From the NCBI GenBank assembly GCA_000696115.1, contig JJOH01000002.1, positions 31,230 through 95,229 on the forward strand: 64,000 nt of DNA. The letters run 5' to 3'. Of the stretch, positions 36,852 through 45,783 are shown one piece after another. Within the stretch, counting starts at the first letter, position 1; every line of letters begins with the position of its first letter. This DNA is from Streptomyces olindensis (lineage in GTDB: Bacteria > Actinomycetota > Actinomycetes > Streptomycetales > Streptomycetaceae). The notes beneath the pieces are model-generated. The model ran no database searches and had not been told where the DNA came from. It worked only from the letters and a program-made list of their open reading frames with translations. Both the position numbers and the translations under genes were made by a program.

Positions 36852-38366
36852 GTGGCCATCGTTTTCGTACTCGTCGCGACACTCGTCCTGGCCGTCCTCG
36901 TGACGGCCAACTGGTATGTGTGGCGCCGCCTGTTCCGCGACACGACCCGGGGCCCTGGGCTCACCCGCCGCCTGGGCGCCGTGCTGGTCGCCGGCGGCTG
37001 GACCCTCGCGATCACGGCCCTGGTCGCCGAGCGCTCGGGCGCCCCCTTCTGGCTCCAGCAGGTCCTGGCCTGGCCGGGCTTCCTGTGGCTGGCCCTGTCG
37101 ATATACCTGTTCCTCGGGGTGCTGGCGGGCGAGGTCGTCCGGCCGCTGCTGCGGTGGTTCCTGGAACGGCGGGCGAAGACGCGGGCGTCGGAGCGGAGCC
37201 TTCCGGGAGAGCCGGACAAGCGGAGCCTTCCGGGGGAGCCGGACACCGGCACACGGCCCGCCGACACGCCGGGCACCGCCCCGGCCGCACCCGCCGCCGT
37301 GGGAGCGGCCGACGGCCTGATGGACGCCGGCGCGCCCGGGGAAGCGGCCGTCCCGGCGGCAGCCGGATCGCAGGTGGGTGCGGGCGCGTCCGGTGTCGGT
37401 GCCGGTGGGTCCGGCGCCGCGGTCGCCTCCGCCACCGCGCCCCCTCCGCAGCCGGAGCCCGTGCCCGCCGCCCCCCAGGGCTCGGCTGAGCCGCTCGCCA
37501 CCCCCGCGCCCTCGCCGTCGCCCGCGTCCGGGCCCTCCCATCCTTCCCGCCGTCTCTTCGTCTCCCGCGTCGTCGCCGGTGCCGCCGCGGCCGCCGCCGT
37601 CGGCACCGTGGGCTACGGCACGTACGGCGTGCTGCGCGGGCCGAAGGTGAAGCGGGTCACGGTGCCGCTGGCCAAGCTGCCGCGCGCCGCGCACGGATAC
37701 CGGATCGCCGTGGTCAGCGACGTCCACCTCGGCCCGGTCCTGGGTCGCGGCTTCGCCCAGAAGGTCGTCGACACGATCAACGCGACCCAGCCCGACCTGA
37801 TCGCGGTCGTCGGCGACCTGGTGGACGGCAGCGTGCGGGACCTCGGCCCCGCGGCCGCACCGCTGGCCCAGCTGAAGGCCCGTCACGGCTCCTACTTCGT
37901 CACCGGCAACCACGAGTACTTCTCCGGCGCCGGACAGTGGGTCGAGGAGGTCCGGCGCCTCGGCCTGACCCCCCTGGAGAACGCCCGCAGGGAGATGCCG
38001 TACTTCGACCTGGCCGGAGTCAACGACGTGGCGGGCGAGGACGAGGGGCAGGGCCCCGACTTCGCCCGGGCCCTCGGCGACCGGGACACGGCACGCGCGT
38101 GCGTGCTCCTCGCCCACCAGCCCGTCCAGATCCACGACGCCGTCGAGCACGGCGTCGACCTCCAGCTCTCCGGTCACACCCACGGCGGCCAGCTCTGGCC
38201 CGGCAACCTCCTCGCGGCCGCCGCCAACCCCACGGTCGCGGGCCTGGAACGCTACGGCGACACCCAGCTCTACGTCTCCCGCGGCGCCGGCGCCTGGGGT
38301 CCGCCCACCCGGGTCGGCGCCCCCTCGGACGTCACGCTGATCGAGCTGGCGTCGAAGCAGGCCTGA
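36852..38366 (+). CDS. Membrane-anchored calcineurin-like metallophosphoesterase
   Basis: A 504-residue protein starting at GTG 36852. The N-terminal ~100 residues have three membrane helices, followed by an Ala/Pro/Ser-rich linker (about 115-230) that includes a 9-residue tandem repeat, then another hydrophobic segment preceded by RR (SRRLFVSRVVAGAAAAAAVGTVG). The C-terminal catalytic domain carries the metallophosphoesterase motifs DVHLG, GDLVDG, GNHEY and SGHTHGGQ, the YkuE-like set. Metal-dependent phosphoester hydrolysis at the membrane; substrate unknown, possibly lipid-linked. Long frames starting upstream are not real. Confidence 0.9.
   Translation: MAIVFVLVATLVLAVLVTANWYVWRRLFRDTTRGPGLTRRLGAVLVAGGWTLAITALVAERSGAPFWLQQVLAWPGFLWLALSIYLFLGVLAGEVVRPLLRWFLERRAKTRASERSLPGEPDKRSLPGEPDTGTRPADTPGTAPAAPAAVGAADGLMDAGAPGEAAVPAAAGSQVGAGASGVGAGGSGAAVASATAPPPQPEPVPAAPQGSAEPLATPAPSPSPASGPSHPSRRLFVSRVVAGAAAAAAVGTVGYGTYGVLRGPKVKRVTVPLAKLPRAAHGYRIAVVSDVHLGPVLGRGFAQKVVDTINATQPDLIAVVGDLVDGSVRDLGPAAAPLAQLKARHGSYFVTGNHEYFSGAGQWVEEVRRLGLTPLENARREMPYFDLAGVNDVAGEDEGQGPDFARALGDRDTARACVLLAHQPVQIHDAVEHGVDLQLSGHTHGGQLWPGNLLAAAANPTVAGLERYGDTQLYVSRGAGAWGPPTRVGAPSDVTLIELASKQA
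37194..37247. repeat. 27-bp in-frame tandem duplication
   Basis: Two 27-bp units (37194-37220 and 37221-37247) encode RSLPGEPDK and RSLPGEPDT in the linker of the metallophosphoesterase; they differ at only two or three bases, pointing to a recent duplication. Confidence 0.8.
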
Positions 38367-38533
38367 CGCTGTGGGAACCCTGTGAAAACGGACCGAACCG
38401 CCCATCGGTAAGGTCTTTCCCAACTCGGCAGATCTCTCTTCCCCCGGGTCAAACACCTGTGATTGGGTGAGGCCGCCACGAAGGGGTGTGGCGTACGCAC
38501 AGGGGCCCGAGGGCCCGGGGAAGGACAGGGCCG

Positions 38534-40090
38534 ATGCGATCGGTTCGCATGCGGATACTCGCGGGGCTATTCGTCCTGGCGGCCGTGGGAGTGGGAGCCT
38601 GGCAGCTCGTGCCGTCGAAGAACGACGGCGGCACCATCTCGGTCGGCACGACAGACGCCGTCACCTCACTCGACCCGGCCGGTGCCTACGACGCCGGCTC
38701 CTGGGCCCTGTTCAGCAACGTCTTCCAGTCGCTGCTGACCTTCGCGCCGGGCGGCACCGCACCCGTGCCCGACGCGGCGAAGAGCTGCTCCTTCACGAGC
38801 GGCGACCTGACCACGTACCGCTGCCGACTGCGGTCCGGCCTCACCTTTCCCAGCGGCCGGACGATGACCGCCGAGGACGTGAAGTACTCCTTCGACCGGA
38901 TCCTGCGCATCAAGTCCCCCGTCGGCCCGGCGCCCCTGCTGGAGACCCTGCGTTCCGTGGACGCCGACGGCATGACCGTCACCTTCCACCTGTCCTCACC
39001 CGACGCCACGTTCCCGTTCAAGGTGGCCACCGGCGCCGGCTCGATCGTCGACCGCACCGCCTACCCGGCCGGCAAGCTGCGCACCGGCGACGGTGTCGAC
39101 GGCACGGGCCCGTACACCCTCACCTCGTACACGAAGGACAAGGCGGCGGTCCTCGCGCCCAACCGGCACTACCAGGGCGCCGTCAAGGGCGGCGCCGACC
39201 GGCCCGTCGAACTGCGCTACTACGGCGACCCGGACGCCCTGGACACCGCCTGGAAGGACAAGCGGATCGAGGTCGCCACCCGGCAGCTGCCGCCGCGGGT
39301 GCTGGCCGACCTGAACCCCAGCGACCCCACGCAGCGCGTCTTCGAGGCGGACGGCTCCGAGACCCGGAACCTGTACTTCAACACCCGTGCGGGCAAGCCC
39401 CTGCACAACCCGAAGGTCCGGCAGGCGATGGCCTGGCTCATCGACCGGGAACGGCTGGCCGCCACCGTGTACGACGGGACGGTCGACCCGCTGTACTCGC
39501 TGATCCCGGCCGGACTCACCGGCCACACCGCCTCCTTCTTCGACGACTACCCGAAGCAGGACCCCGAGAAGGCGCGGCAACTCCTCACCGAGGCCGGTGT
39601 GACGCTGCCGGTCCGCTTCACCTACGGCTACGCCGAGGGCCGCGGCGCCGGTGCCCAGGAGGCCGCCGAGATCAAGCGGGAGCTGGAGGCGAGCGGCCTG
39701 TTCAAGGTCACCGTCCAGGGCTACGAGTGGACCGACTTCCAGAAGCGCTGGGCGAGCGGCAAGCTCGACGCGTACGCCGTCGGCTGGGTCGCCGACTTCC
39801 CCGACCCCGACACCTTCGGCGCCGCGCTCGTCGGCACCGGCAGTGCGATGAACACCGGCTACAGCAGCAGAACGGTCGACCGGCTCATCACCGACAGCCA
39901 GCGCTACGCCGACCGCGGCGAGGCCGACCGGGACTTCCGCGCGGTGCAGCAGACCGTCGCGCAGGACGTGCCGGTGCTGCCGCTGTGGCAGGCGAAGGAG
40001 TACGTCGTCACCACCGAGGACGTCGGCGGCGGCCAGTACCTCTCGGACGGCACGGGCGTGTTCCGCCTCTGGAGCCTCACGGGGATCTGA
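38534..40090 (+). CDS. Peptide/oligopeptide ABC transporter substrate-binding protein (SBP family 5)
   Basis: A 518-residue extracytoplasmic solute-binding protein. The N terminus MRSVRMRILAGLFVLAAVGVGAWQL is a membrane anchor or signal without an evident lipobox cysteine. Family 5 features are SVGTTDAVTSLDPAGAYD, TAEDVKYSFDRILR, the NPKVRQAMAWLIDRE helix and a late PVLPLWQAKEYVVT. Usually part of an oligopeptide/dipeptide importer, but no permease or ATPase gene is adjacent, so it is an orphan. ATG at 38534 follows GGGAAGGACAGGG; an upstream ATG at 38486 is less likely. Convergent with the TetR gene at a 9-bp gap. Confidence 0.9.
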   Translation: MRSVRMRILAGLFVLAAVGVGAWQLVPSKNDGGTISVGTTDAVTSLDPAGAYDAGSWALFSNVFQSLLTFAPGGTAPVPDAAKSCSFTSGDLTTYRCRLRSGLTFPSGRTMTAEDVKYSFDRILRIKSPVGPAPLLETLRSVDADGMTVTFHLSSPDATFPFKVATGAGSIVDRTAYPAGKLRTGDGVDGTGPYTLTSYTKDKAAVLAPNRHYQGAVKGGADRPVELRYYGDPDALDTAWKDKRIEVATRQLPPRVLADLNPSDPTQRVFEADGSETRNLYFNTRAGKPLHNPKVRQAMAWLIDRERLAATVYDGTVDPLYSLIPAGLTGHTASFFDDYPKQDPEKARQLLTEAGVTLPVRFTYGYAEGRGAGAQEAAEIKRELEASGLFKVTVQGYEWTDFQKRWASGKLDAYAVGWVADFPDPDTFGAALVGTGSAMNTGYSSRTVDRLITDSQRYADRGEADRDFRAVQQTVAQDVPVLPLWQAKEYVVTTEDVGGGQYLSDGTGVFRLWSLTGI

Positions 40091-40099
40091 CGACAGAAC

Positions 40100-40846
40100 C
40101 TACGGGGTGTCGCCGCGCAGCGCGGCCGGGTCAGGGATGGCCCGTGTCATCCCCGGCAGGAAGTCCGTGAACAGCTCGTGCACCTCGCGCACGAGCGGCC
40201 GCAGCACCCGGAAGCGGGCCAGGGCGACGCCCCGCGCGGTGAGCCGGGCCCCGCGCTCGGCGAGCCGGTAGCTGCGCTCCCGCCCCTCGGTCCGGTCGAA
40301 GATCCAGTACAGGCAGAGGCCCATCTGGGACAGCCACATCAACTCGGGGAGGATGCCCCGCAGTTCCTCGGGGACCTTGGTCTTCGTCGCCCCGGCCAGC
40401 ACCTGCCGGTGCACACTGATGGCCTCCTCGCGCGCGTGCTCCGACTCGGGCGAGAAGGGGCTGAGCGGGCTGTCCGGATCGGCGGCGTTCTTGAAGAACT
40501 GCACCGCGAACTCGTGGTACGGCGCGGCGATGTCCAGCCACGCCCGCAGCACACCCGCGAGACGCGCCTCCAGGTCGGTCTCCCGCTCCAGGATCTCCCG
40601 GACCGCCACCTGGTGTTCGGCGGCGATCCGGTCGTAGAAGCCCTGGATCAGGTGCTCCTTGCCCGCGAAGTAGTAGTACGCGTTGCCGACGGAGACCCCG
40701 GCCTCCTTGGCGATGGCCCGCATCGTCGTCTTGTCGTAGCCGTTCTCCTGGAACAGCCGCATGGCCGTCTCCAGGATCAGCGCGCGGGTCTGCTCGGACT
40801 TGGTCGGGTGGGCGCCGTCGTCGGGGCCGTCGTTCTTCGCGGGCAC
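40100..40846 (-). CDS. TetR-family transcriptional regulator
   Basis: About 248 residues from a GTG at 40846. The helix-turn-helix is in KTTMRAIAKEAGVSVGNAYYYFAGKEHLIQGFYDRIAAEH, after the KSEQTRALILETAMRLFQENGYD start. The ligand-binding C-terminal domain is larger than average and Glu/Arg-rich. It is the third gene of a minus-strand unit whose promoter carries two near-identical palindromes (41834-41847 and 41879-41892), so it is the natural candidate for binding them. A TAGGCT sequence eight bases before the GTG could give a second, leaderless transcript. Ligand unknown. Confidence 0.9.
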   Translation of the reverse strand: MPAKNDGPDDGAHPTKSEQTRALILETAMRLFQENGYDKTTMRAIAKEAGVSVGNAYYYFAGKEHLIQGFYDRIAAEHQVAVREILERETDLEARLAGVLRAWLDIAAPYHEFAVQFFKNAADPDSPLSPFSPESEHAREEAISVHRQVLAGATKTKVPEELRGILPELMWLSQMGLCLYWIFDRTEGRERSYRLAERGARLTARGVALARFRVLRPLVREVHELFTDFLPGMTRAIPDPAALRGDTP

Positions 40847-40863
40847 GGAAAGAGAGCCTAACG

Positions 40864-41397
40864 TCAGCGCCCGGGCACTCGGCCAGGGGCGCAGCCGCCG
40901 TCGGCGCAGCCCGGGGCGGTGTAGGTCCAGCCGCCGTCCGGGGCGTACGCCCACCCGTCCGCCCGCCGGTACACCCGCCCGCCCCACGGGGCCCCACCCT
41001 GCCGCCCCCGGTGCCGCTGCGCCCCGCGCCACTTGGCGGCGGCGAGCACGGCGCCCCTGGCGAGCCGGGCGCCCGACGGCGTGCTCAGCCGGTGGGCGAG
41101 CGGCCGGTGCTCCCTGAGCGCCCACAGGGTGACGACCCAGGCGGCGGGGCCCTGGTAGACCTGCCCGGCGTCACCCACGACGGTGATCTCGTCGAGGGTG
41201 CGGCCATGGTCGAGGCCGGGGTGGCGCCGCCGGGCCTCCTCGGAGCCGGCCGGGACCAGCTCCAGCGGCACGAGCTGGTGCTGCCGCCGGAGCCAGTCGC
41301 GCAGGAACCTGCACAGGGAGCACTCGGCGTCGTACAGGACGGTGAGCCGGCGGACCGGGGCGGCGTCCGGACGCGGGCCCGGCGCGGTGGCGTTCAT
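40864..41397 (-). CDS. DCC1-like thiol-disulfide oxidoreductase family protein
   Basis: A 177-residue DUF393 protein. The family motif YDAECSLCRFLRDWLRR gives a thioredoxin-like CxxC, and the LxxLxWALREHRPLAHRL segment matches the rest of the domain. The C-terminal ~60 residues are rich in Gly, Trp, Tyr and Arg (KWRGAQRHRGRQGGAPWGGRVYRRADGWAYAPDGG) and look like an extension. Predicted thiol redox protein of unknown partner. It lies between a small membrane protein gene (14-nt gap) and the TetR gene (17-nt gap). Confidence 0.85.
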   Translation of the reverse strand: MNATAPGPRPDAAPVRRLTVLYDAECSLCRFLRDWLRRQHQLVPLELVPAGSEEARRRHPGLDHGRTLDEITVVGDAGQVYQGPAAWVVTLWALREHRPLAHRLSTPSGARLARGAVLAAAKWRGAQRHRGRQGGAPWGGRVYRRADGWAYAPDGGWTYTAPGCADGGCAPGRVPGR

Positions 41398-41411
41398 GTG
41401 CCGGTCTCCGC

Positions 41412-41819
41412 TCAGGCCTGGGCCTGCGGGGCGACCCAGCCCTGCGGCGGCACCGGCGGCACCTGCTCCCGCTCCATGGCGCCCCGGCGCCGGATCCGGT
41501 TGAGCACGTAGACGTTGGCCAGGTGCATCACGCCGAGCACCAGCAGCACCACGCCGAGCTTGGTCGACAGGGCCTCGAAGACCCCGCGCGTGTCGGTGAT
41601 GGTCTCGTCGCCGCTCAGGTACAGGGCGACGAACCCGAGGTTGACGAGGTAGAAGCCGACCACCAGGAGGTGGTTGACGGCGTCGGCGAGCTTCTCGTTG
41701 CCGTGCAGCACGTCGGCGAGGAAGATCCTGCCGTTCCGGCTGAGCGTGCGGGCCACCCAGATGGTCAGGCCGATGCTGACCAGCAGGTAGATGACGTAGG
41801 CGACGACCGTGCGGTCCAT
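41412..41819 (-). CDS. Small integral membrane protein of unknown function
   Basis: A 135-residue protein with three hydrophobic helices (VVAYVIYLLVSIGLTIWVA, HLLVVGFYLVNLGFVALYL, LGVVLLVLGVMHLANVYVL), a loop with GNEKLADAVNH and a C-terminal Pro/Gln-rich tail. Not recognised functionally. It is the first gene of the TetR-linked unit; the ATG at 41819 follows GGTGGGGG at a short distance, with an in-frame GTG at 41828 as alternative. Its promoter has a canonical -35/-10 pair flanked by twin palindromes. Confidence 0.8.
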   Translation of the reverse strand: MDRTVVAYVIYLLVSIGLTIWVARTLSRNGRIFLADVLHGNEKLADAVNHLLVVGFYLVNLGFVALYLSGDETITDTRGVFEALSTKLGVVLLVLGVMHLANVYVLNRIRRRGAMEREQVPPVPPQGWVAPQAQA

Positions 41820-41833
41820 TGCCCCCACCCTTC

Positions 41834-41847
41834 TTGAACACGTTCAA
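41834..41847. promoter_or_regulatory. TetR-type operator, promoter-proximal copy
   Basis: TTGAACACGTTCAA, identical to the second site except for one base in the centre. It lies just before the first gene, downstream of the predicted transcription start, where a bound repressor would act as a roadblock. Confidence 0.65.
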
Positions 41848-41863
41848 AACGCTGTCGAGGGTG

Positions 41864-41892
41864 ACTGTAGACCTCTTTTTGAACATGTTCAA
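41864..41892 (-). promoter_or_regulatory. Promoter of the TetR-linked operon
   Basis: On the minus strand TTGAAC (41892-41887) and TACAGT (41869-41864) are spaced by 17 bp, a good housekeeping sigma match. The -35 is part of the perfect palindrome at 41879-41892. Confidence 0.65.
41879..41892. promoter_or_regulatory. TetR-type operator, upstream perfect copy
   Basis: TTGAACATGTTCAA is a perfect 14-bp palindrome covering the -35 element. Its centre is 45 bp from the centre of the other copy. Confidence 0.7.
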
Positions 41893-41969
41893 CGCGTGGT
41901 GCCGGGGCAATGCCGCCGGCGGACGACACGAGGATCACGGACCCGACGATGCTGAGCCGGCTGTGAGCC

Positions 41970-42590
41970 TCAGTCGCTCGTCCTCGCCCGACCCGCCGTG
42001 AGGATCTCCGCCACGTCGAGGGTCACCTTCGCGCCGATGGAGTCAGGGAGGGAGACGAGCTCGCCGGGGGCATGCGGGCGGTGGTTCTCGTAGCCGCTTC
42101 CCACCGGGTCGGTCAGGACGTGGAGACGCTGGTGCTTGCGGTCCACGACGACGTAGACGGGCACCTTGGCCTCGGCATAGGCGGCGACCTTGGTCTTGAG
42201 GTCGTCCTTCCAGTTGCCGGAGGTGACCTCGAGCACGAGACGGAAGCAGGCGGGGTCGTACGCGTTGTTCTCGACGAGGTGGTCGTCGATGTCGGCGTCC
42301 ACCACCACGAGGTCGGGAATCGCGTAGTCCTCGGCGCCGGTGGGGAGCCAGAGACCGACGTTCTGAAGGGTCTCGGTCTCTCCGCCGTGCAGGCCTGCGG
42401 CGATGAACGGGATCATGAGGCCGGTGAGGGCACGGGCATGAGGAGCATCCGGGGACGGGGTCACGAGGAGATGGCCTCCGATGATCTCGACGCGGTAGCC
42501 CGGATGGCGCTCCATGATCTCGTCGGCGATGGTCGTCAGGGTGACCGGCTCTTCTTCGTGGAAGGGCTGCTCGACGGAAGCTGCGGACAT
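41970..42590 (-). CDS. Uma2 family (DUF820) putative endonuclease-fold protein
   Basis: A 206-residue PD-(D/E)xK-like protein. Family features are HPGYRVEIIGGHLLVTPSP, YAIPDLVVVDADI (catalytic-type Asp) and LVLEVTSGNWKDDLKTKVAAYAEAKVPVYVVVDRK. Streptomyces carry many copies of this family; function is unknown and enzymatic activity is rarely shown. The ATG at 42590 follows CAGGAGG; a further upstream ATG (42626) is in frame but lacks a site. It seems to be a single gene between the TetR promoter and the sdh terminator. Confidence 0.88.
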   Translation of the reverse strand: MSAASVEQPFHEEEPVTLTTIADEIMERHPGYRVEIIGGHLLVTPSPDAPHARALTGLMIPFIAAGLHGGETETLQNVGLWLPTGAEDYAIPDLVVVDADIDDHLVENNAYDPACFRLVLEVTSGNWKDDLKTKVAAYAEAKVPVYVVVDRKHQRLHVLTDPVGSGYENHRPHAPGELVSLPDSIGAKVTLDVAEILTAGRARTSD

Positions 42591-42690
42591 CAGGTGCCTC
42601 CTGGGGGCTGGTGTCGAGAGCATCATCGTAGGCCGGACGCCGCCCGCAGGGCCCGTTCCGTCGCCTTCACCCGAAGGTGTGGCATATGCC

Positions 42691-42725
42691 AGAAGGCCCC
42701 GTCACCAGCGGAGACGGGGCCTTCT
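42691..42725 (-). terminator. Terminator of the sdhCDAB operon
   Basis: A perfect 13-bp stem, AGAAGGCCCCGTC with GACGGGGCCTTCT, and a 9-nt loop just past the sdhB stop. Next to it lies a perfect 10-bp palindrome GGCATATGCC (42681-42690). Confidence 0.85.
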
Positions 42726-42742
42726 CGGTCGAGCGGTCGGGC

Positions 42743-43522
42743 TCAGTAGCGGCGCGTGATCAGCGCCCTCTTCACCTCGGCGATCGCCTTCGTGACCTCG
42801 ATACCGCGCGGGCAGGCGTCCGTGCAGTTGAAGGTCGTGCGGCAGCGCCACACGCCGTCGCGGTCGTTGAGGATCTCCAGGCGCTGCTCGCCCGCCTCGT
42901 CACGCGAGTCGAAGATGAAGCGGTGCGCGTTGACGATGGCGGCCGGGCCGAAGTACTGGCCGTCGTTCCAGAAGACCGGGCACGACGTGGTGCAGGCCGC
43001 GCAGAGGATGCACTTCGTGGTGTCGTCGAAGCGCTCGCGGTCCTCGGCGGACTGCAGCCGCTCACGCGTGGGCTCGTTCGTGTCCTTCGTGATGAGGAAG
43101 GGCATGACGTCCCGGTACGCCTGGAAGAACGGCTCCATGTCGACCACGAGGTCCTTCAGGACCGTGAGGCCCTTGATGGGCTCGACCGTGATCGGCTTCT
43201 CGGGGTTGATGTCCTTGATCAGCGTCTTGCAGGCCAGGCGGTTCTTGCCGTTGATCCGCATGGCGTCCGAGCCGCAGATGCCGTGCGCGCAGGAGCGGCG
43301 GAACGTCAGCGTGCCGTCCAGGTCCCACTTGATCTTGTGGAGGGCGTCCAGGACGCGCTCCTTCGGGTCGATCTCGACCTGGAAGTCCTCCCAGGTGGCG
43401 TCCGCCGCGACCTCCGGGTTGAAGCGGCGGACCCGGAAGGTGACCGTGATGTAGGGGGAGTCGGCGAAACCGGGCTCGGGCTTGCCGGCCGCGTCTTCCT
43501 TGTCCAGAACAGGGGTAGCCAT
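42743..43522 (-). CDS. sdhB: Succinate dehydrogenase iron-sulfur subunit
   Basis: Iron-sulfur subunit of complex II, 259 residues, passing electrons from SdhA flavin to quinone. The [2Fe-2S] ligands are in RRSCAHGICGSDAMRINGKNRLAC, the [4Fe-4S] ligands in CILCAACTTSCP, and the [3Fe-4S]/[4Fe-4S] remainder in CRTTFNCTDACPRGIEV. Its ATG shares one base with the sdhA stop, so translation is coupled. Last gene of the sdhCDAB operon, ended by the hairpin at 42691-42725. Peripheral on the cytoplasmic face. Confidence 0.97.
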   Translation of the reverse strand: MATPVLDKEDAAGKPEPGFADSPYITVTFRVRRFNPEVAADATWEDFQVEIDPKERVLDALHKIKWDLDGTLTFRRSCAHGICGSDAMRINGKNRLACKTLIKDINPEKPITVEPIKGLTVLKDLVVDMEPFFQAYRDVMPFLITKDTNEPTRERLQSAEDRERFDDTTKCILCAACTTSCPVFWNDGQYFGPAAIVNAHRFIFDSRDEAGEQRLEILNDRDGVWRCRTTFNCTDACPRGIEVTKAIAEVKRALITRRY

Positions 43523-45276
43523 CAGTACTTACGCTCCATCGGCTGGTAGCGGGTCTGGACGACCGGCTTGTAGTCGAGACGGACGGTTTCGGAGCCGTCG
43601 GCGCCGACCTCGCGGTACGCCATGGTGTGCCGCATGAAGTTGACGTCGTCGCGGTTCGGGTAGTCCTCGCGGTAGTGACCGCCGCGGGACTCCTTGCGGG
43701 CCAGCGCGGAGACCGCCATGACCTCGGCGAGGTCGAGCAGGTTGCCCAGCTCGACGGCCTCCAGCAGGTCCGTGTTGAACCGCTTGCCCTTGTCCTGGAT
43801 CGAGACGTTCTTGTAGCGCTCGCGCAGCTCCGCGATCTTCTCGACCGCCGTCTTGATGGTCTGCTCGGTGCGGAACACCATGACGTTGGCGTCCATGGTC
43901 TCCTGCAGCTCGCGCCGCAGGACCGACACCCGCTCGGAACCGGTGGAGTTGCGCAGCCGCTCCACCTGCTCCAGCACGAGCTCCGCCGGGTTCTCGGGCA
44001 GCTCGACGAAGTCCGCCTTCTGCGCGTACTCCGCGGCGGCGATGCCCGCGCGCTTGCCGAAGACGTTGATGTCCAGCAGCGAGTTGGTGCCCAGGCGGTT
44101 GGCGCCGTGCACGGACACGCAGGCGACCTCGCCGGCCGCGTACAGGCCCGGGACGACCGTGGTGTTGTCCGCCAGGACCTCACCTTCGACGTTGGTCGGG
44201 ATGCCGCCCATCGCGTAGTGCGCGGTGGGCTGGATCGGGATCGGGTCCGTGTAGGGCTCGATGCCGAGGTACGTACGCGCGAACTCGGTGATGTCCGGGA
44301 GCTTGGCGTCCAGCTGCTCCGGCGGGAGGTGCGTGAGGTCGAGGTAGACGTGGTCGCCCTCGGGACCGCAGCCGCGGCCCTCACGGATCTCTGTGTAGAT
44401 GGAGCGGGAGACGACGTCACGGGACGCGAGGTCCTTCATGACCGGCGCGTACTTCTCCATGAAGCGCTCGCCGTCCTTGTTGCGGAGGATGCCGCCCTCA
44501 CCGCGGGCGCCCTCCGTCAGCAGGATGCCCATGCGCCAGATGCCGGTCGGGTGGAACTGGAAGAACTCCATGTCCTCCAGCGGGATGCCCCGCCGGTACA
44601 CGGCCGCCTGGCCGTCACCGGTCAGCGTGTGCGCGTTGGACGTCACCTTGAAGAACTTGCCGCAGCCGCCGGAGGCGTAGATCACGGACTTCGCGTGGAA
44701 GACGTGGATCTCGCCGGTCGCCAGCTCGTACGCCACCACACCGGCCGACTTCTTGACGCCGTCGACCTCGGTGATCAGCTGGTCCAGGACGTAGAACTCG
44801 TTGTAGAACTCCACGCCCTCCTTGACGCAGTTCTGGTACAGCGTCTGGAGGATCATGTGGCCGGTGCGGTCGGCCGCGTAGCAGGAGCGGCGGACCGGGG
44901 CCTCGCCGTGGTTGCGGCTGTGACCGCCGAAGCGGCGCTGGTCGATGGTGCCGTTCGGGGTGCGGTTGAACGGCAGGCCCATCTTCTCCAGGTCGAGGAC
45001 GGAGTCGATGGCCTCCTTCGCGAGGATCTCGGCGGCGTCCTGGTCGACCAGGTAGTCACCGCCCTTGACCGTGTCGAAGGTGTGCCACTCCCAGTTGTCC
45101 TCCTCCACGTTGGCCAGCGCGGCGGCCATGCCGCCCTGCGCGGCGCCCGTGTGGGAGCGGGTGGGGTAGAGCTTGGTCAGCACGGCCGTGCGGCTGCGCT
45201 TGGTGGACTCGATGGCCGCGCGCATGCCCGCGCCACCGGCGCCGACGATGACGGTGTCGTACTTGTGGATCTTCAT
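43522..45276 (-). CDS. sdhA: Succinate dehydrogenase flavoprotein subunit
   Basis: Catalytic flavoprotein of complex II, 584 residues, oxidising succinate to fumarate. FAD motif [15 protein letters not shown] near the start; the covalent FAD histidine is His42 in [10 protein letters not shown]. Substrate-site motifs include [17 protein letters not shown] and [10 protein letters not shown], and a catalytic-type Arg lies in [15 protein letters not shown]. Length and layout are normal. It lies 19 nt after sdhD. Confidence 0.97.
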   Translation of the reverse strand: MKIHKYDTVIVGAGGAGMRAAIESTKRSRTAVLTKLYPTRSHTGAAQGGMAAALANVEEDNWEWHTFDTVKGGDYLVDQDAAEILAKEAIDSVLDLEKMGLPFNRTPNGTIDQRRFGGHSRNHGEAPVRRSCYAADRTGHMILQTLYQNCVKEGVEFYNEFYVLDQLITEVDGVKKSAGVVAYELATGEIHVFHAKSVIYASGGCGKFFKVTSNAHTLTGDGQAAVYRRGIPLEDMEFFQFHPTGIWRMGILLTEGARGEGGILRNKDGERFMEKYAPVMKDLASRDVVSRSIYTEIREGRGCGPEGDHVYLDLTHLPPEQLDAKLPDITEFARTYLGIEPYTDPIPIQPTAHYAMGGIPTNVEGEVLADNTTVVPGLYAAGEVACVSVHGANRLGTNSLLDINVFGKRAGIAAAEYAQKADFVELPENPAELVLEQVERLRNSTGSERVSVLRRELQETMDANVMVFRTEQTIKTAVEKIAELRERYKNVSIQDKGKRFNTDLLEAVELGNLLDLAEVMAVSALARKESRGGHYREDYPNRDDVNFMRHTMAYREVGADGSETVRLDYKPVVQTRYQPMERKY

Positions 45277-45295
45277 GATTCTCGCAGCCCCGTGC

Positions 45296-45778
45296 CTAGC
45301 GGATGTTCGGGTCGAAGGTGAAGATCACCAGCGTGCCCAGCAGGATGGTGAACACCGTGGCCGTGTAGAGCAGGCCCTTGAGCCACAGCCGGGTGTTCGC
45401 GCGCTCCGCGTAGTCGTTGATGACCGTGCGCAGGCCGTTGGCGCCGTGCAGCATCGCCAGCCACAGCATCAGCAGGTCCCAGACCTGCCAGAAGGGGCTC
45501 GCCCAGCGGCCCGCCACGAAGGCGAAACCGACCTTGGAGACACCGCCGTCCAGCACGAGCTGGATCAGCAGGTGGCCGATGACGAGGACGACCAGCACGA
45601 TGCCGGACAGGCGCATGAACAGCCAGGCGGCCAGCTCGAAGTTGCCCCGGGTGGTCTTCGGGGTCTTCTTGGTGCGCTTGCGCGGGGCCTCGATCAAGGG
45701 GGCCGGGTTGTCGACGGTGTAGACGGCGCCACCCTCGACGGGGCCGACGCCGGCGGCGGTCTTCTCAGTCGTGGACAT
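45296..45778 (-). CDS. sdhD: Succinate dehydrogenase hydrophobic membrane anchor subunit
   Basis: A 160-residue membrane anchor of complex II with three helices ([65 protein letters not shown]). Conserved heme/quinone-linked residues include the His in IGHLLIQ and in MLHGANG. A soluble N terminus of about 50 residues ([35 protein letters not shown] region) precedes the first helix. It lies 5 nt after sdhC. Confidence 0.93.
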   Translation of the reverse strand: MSTTEKTAAGVGPVEGGAVYTVDNPAPLIEAPRKRTKKTPKTTRGNFELAAWLFMRLSGIVLVVLVIGHLLIQLVLDGGVSKVGFAFVAGRWASPFWQVWDLLMLWLAMLHGANGLRTVINDYAERANTRLWLKGLLYTATVFTILLGTLVIFTFDPNIR

Positions 45779-45783
45779 TGGCG

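Noticed and set aside
42681..42690. GGCATATGCC as a regulator operator
   Set aside because: A 10-bp palindrome next to a terminator, with no promoter in the right position, can arise by chance.
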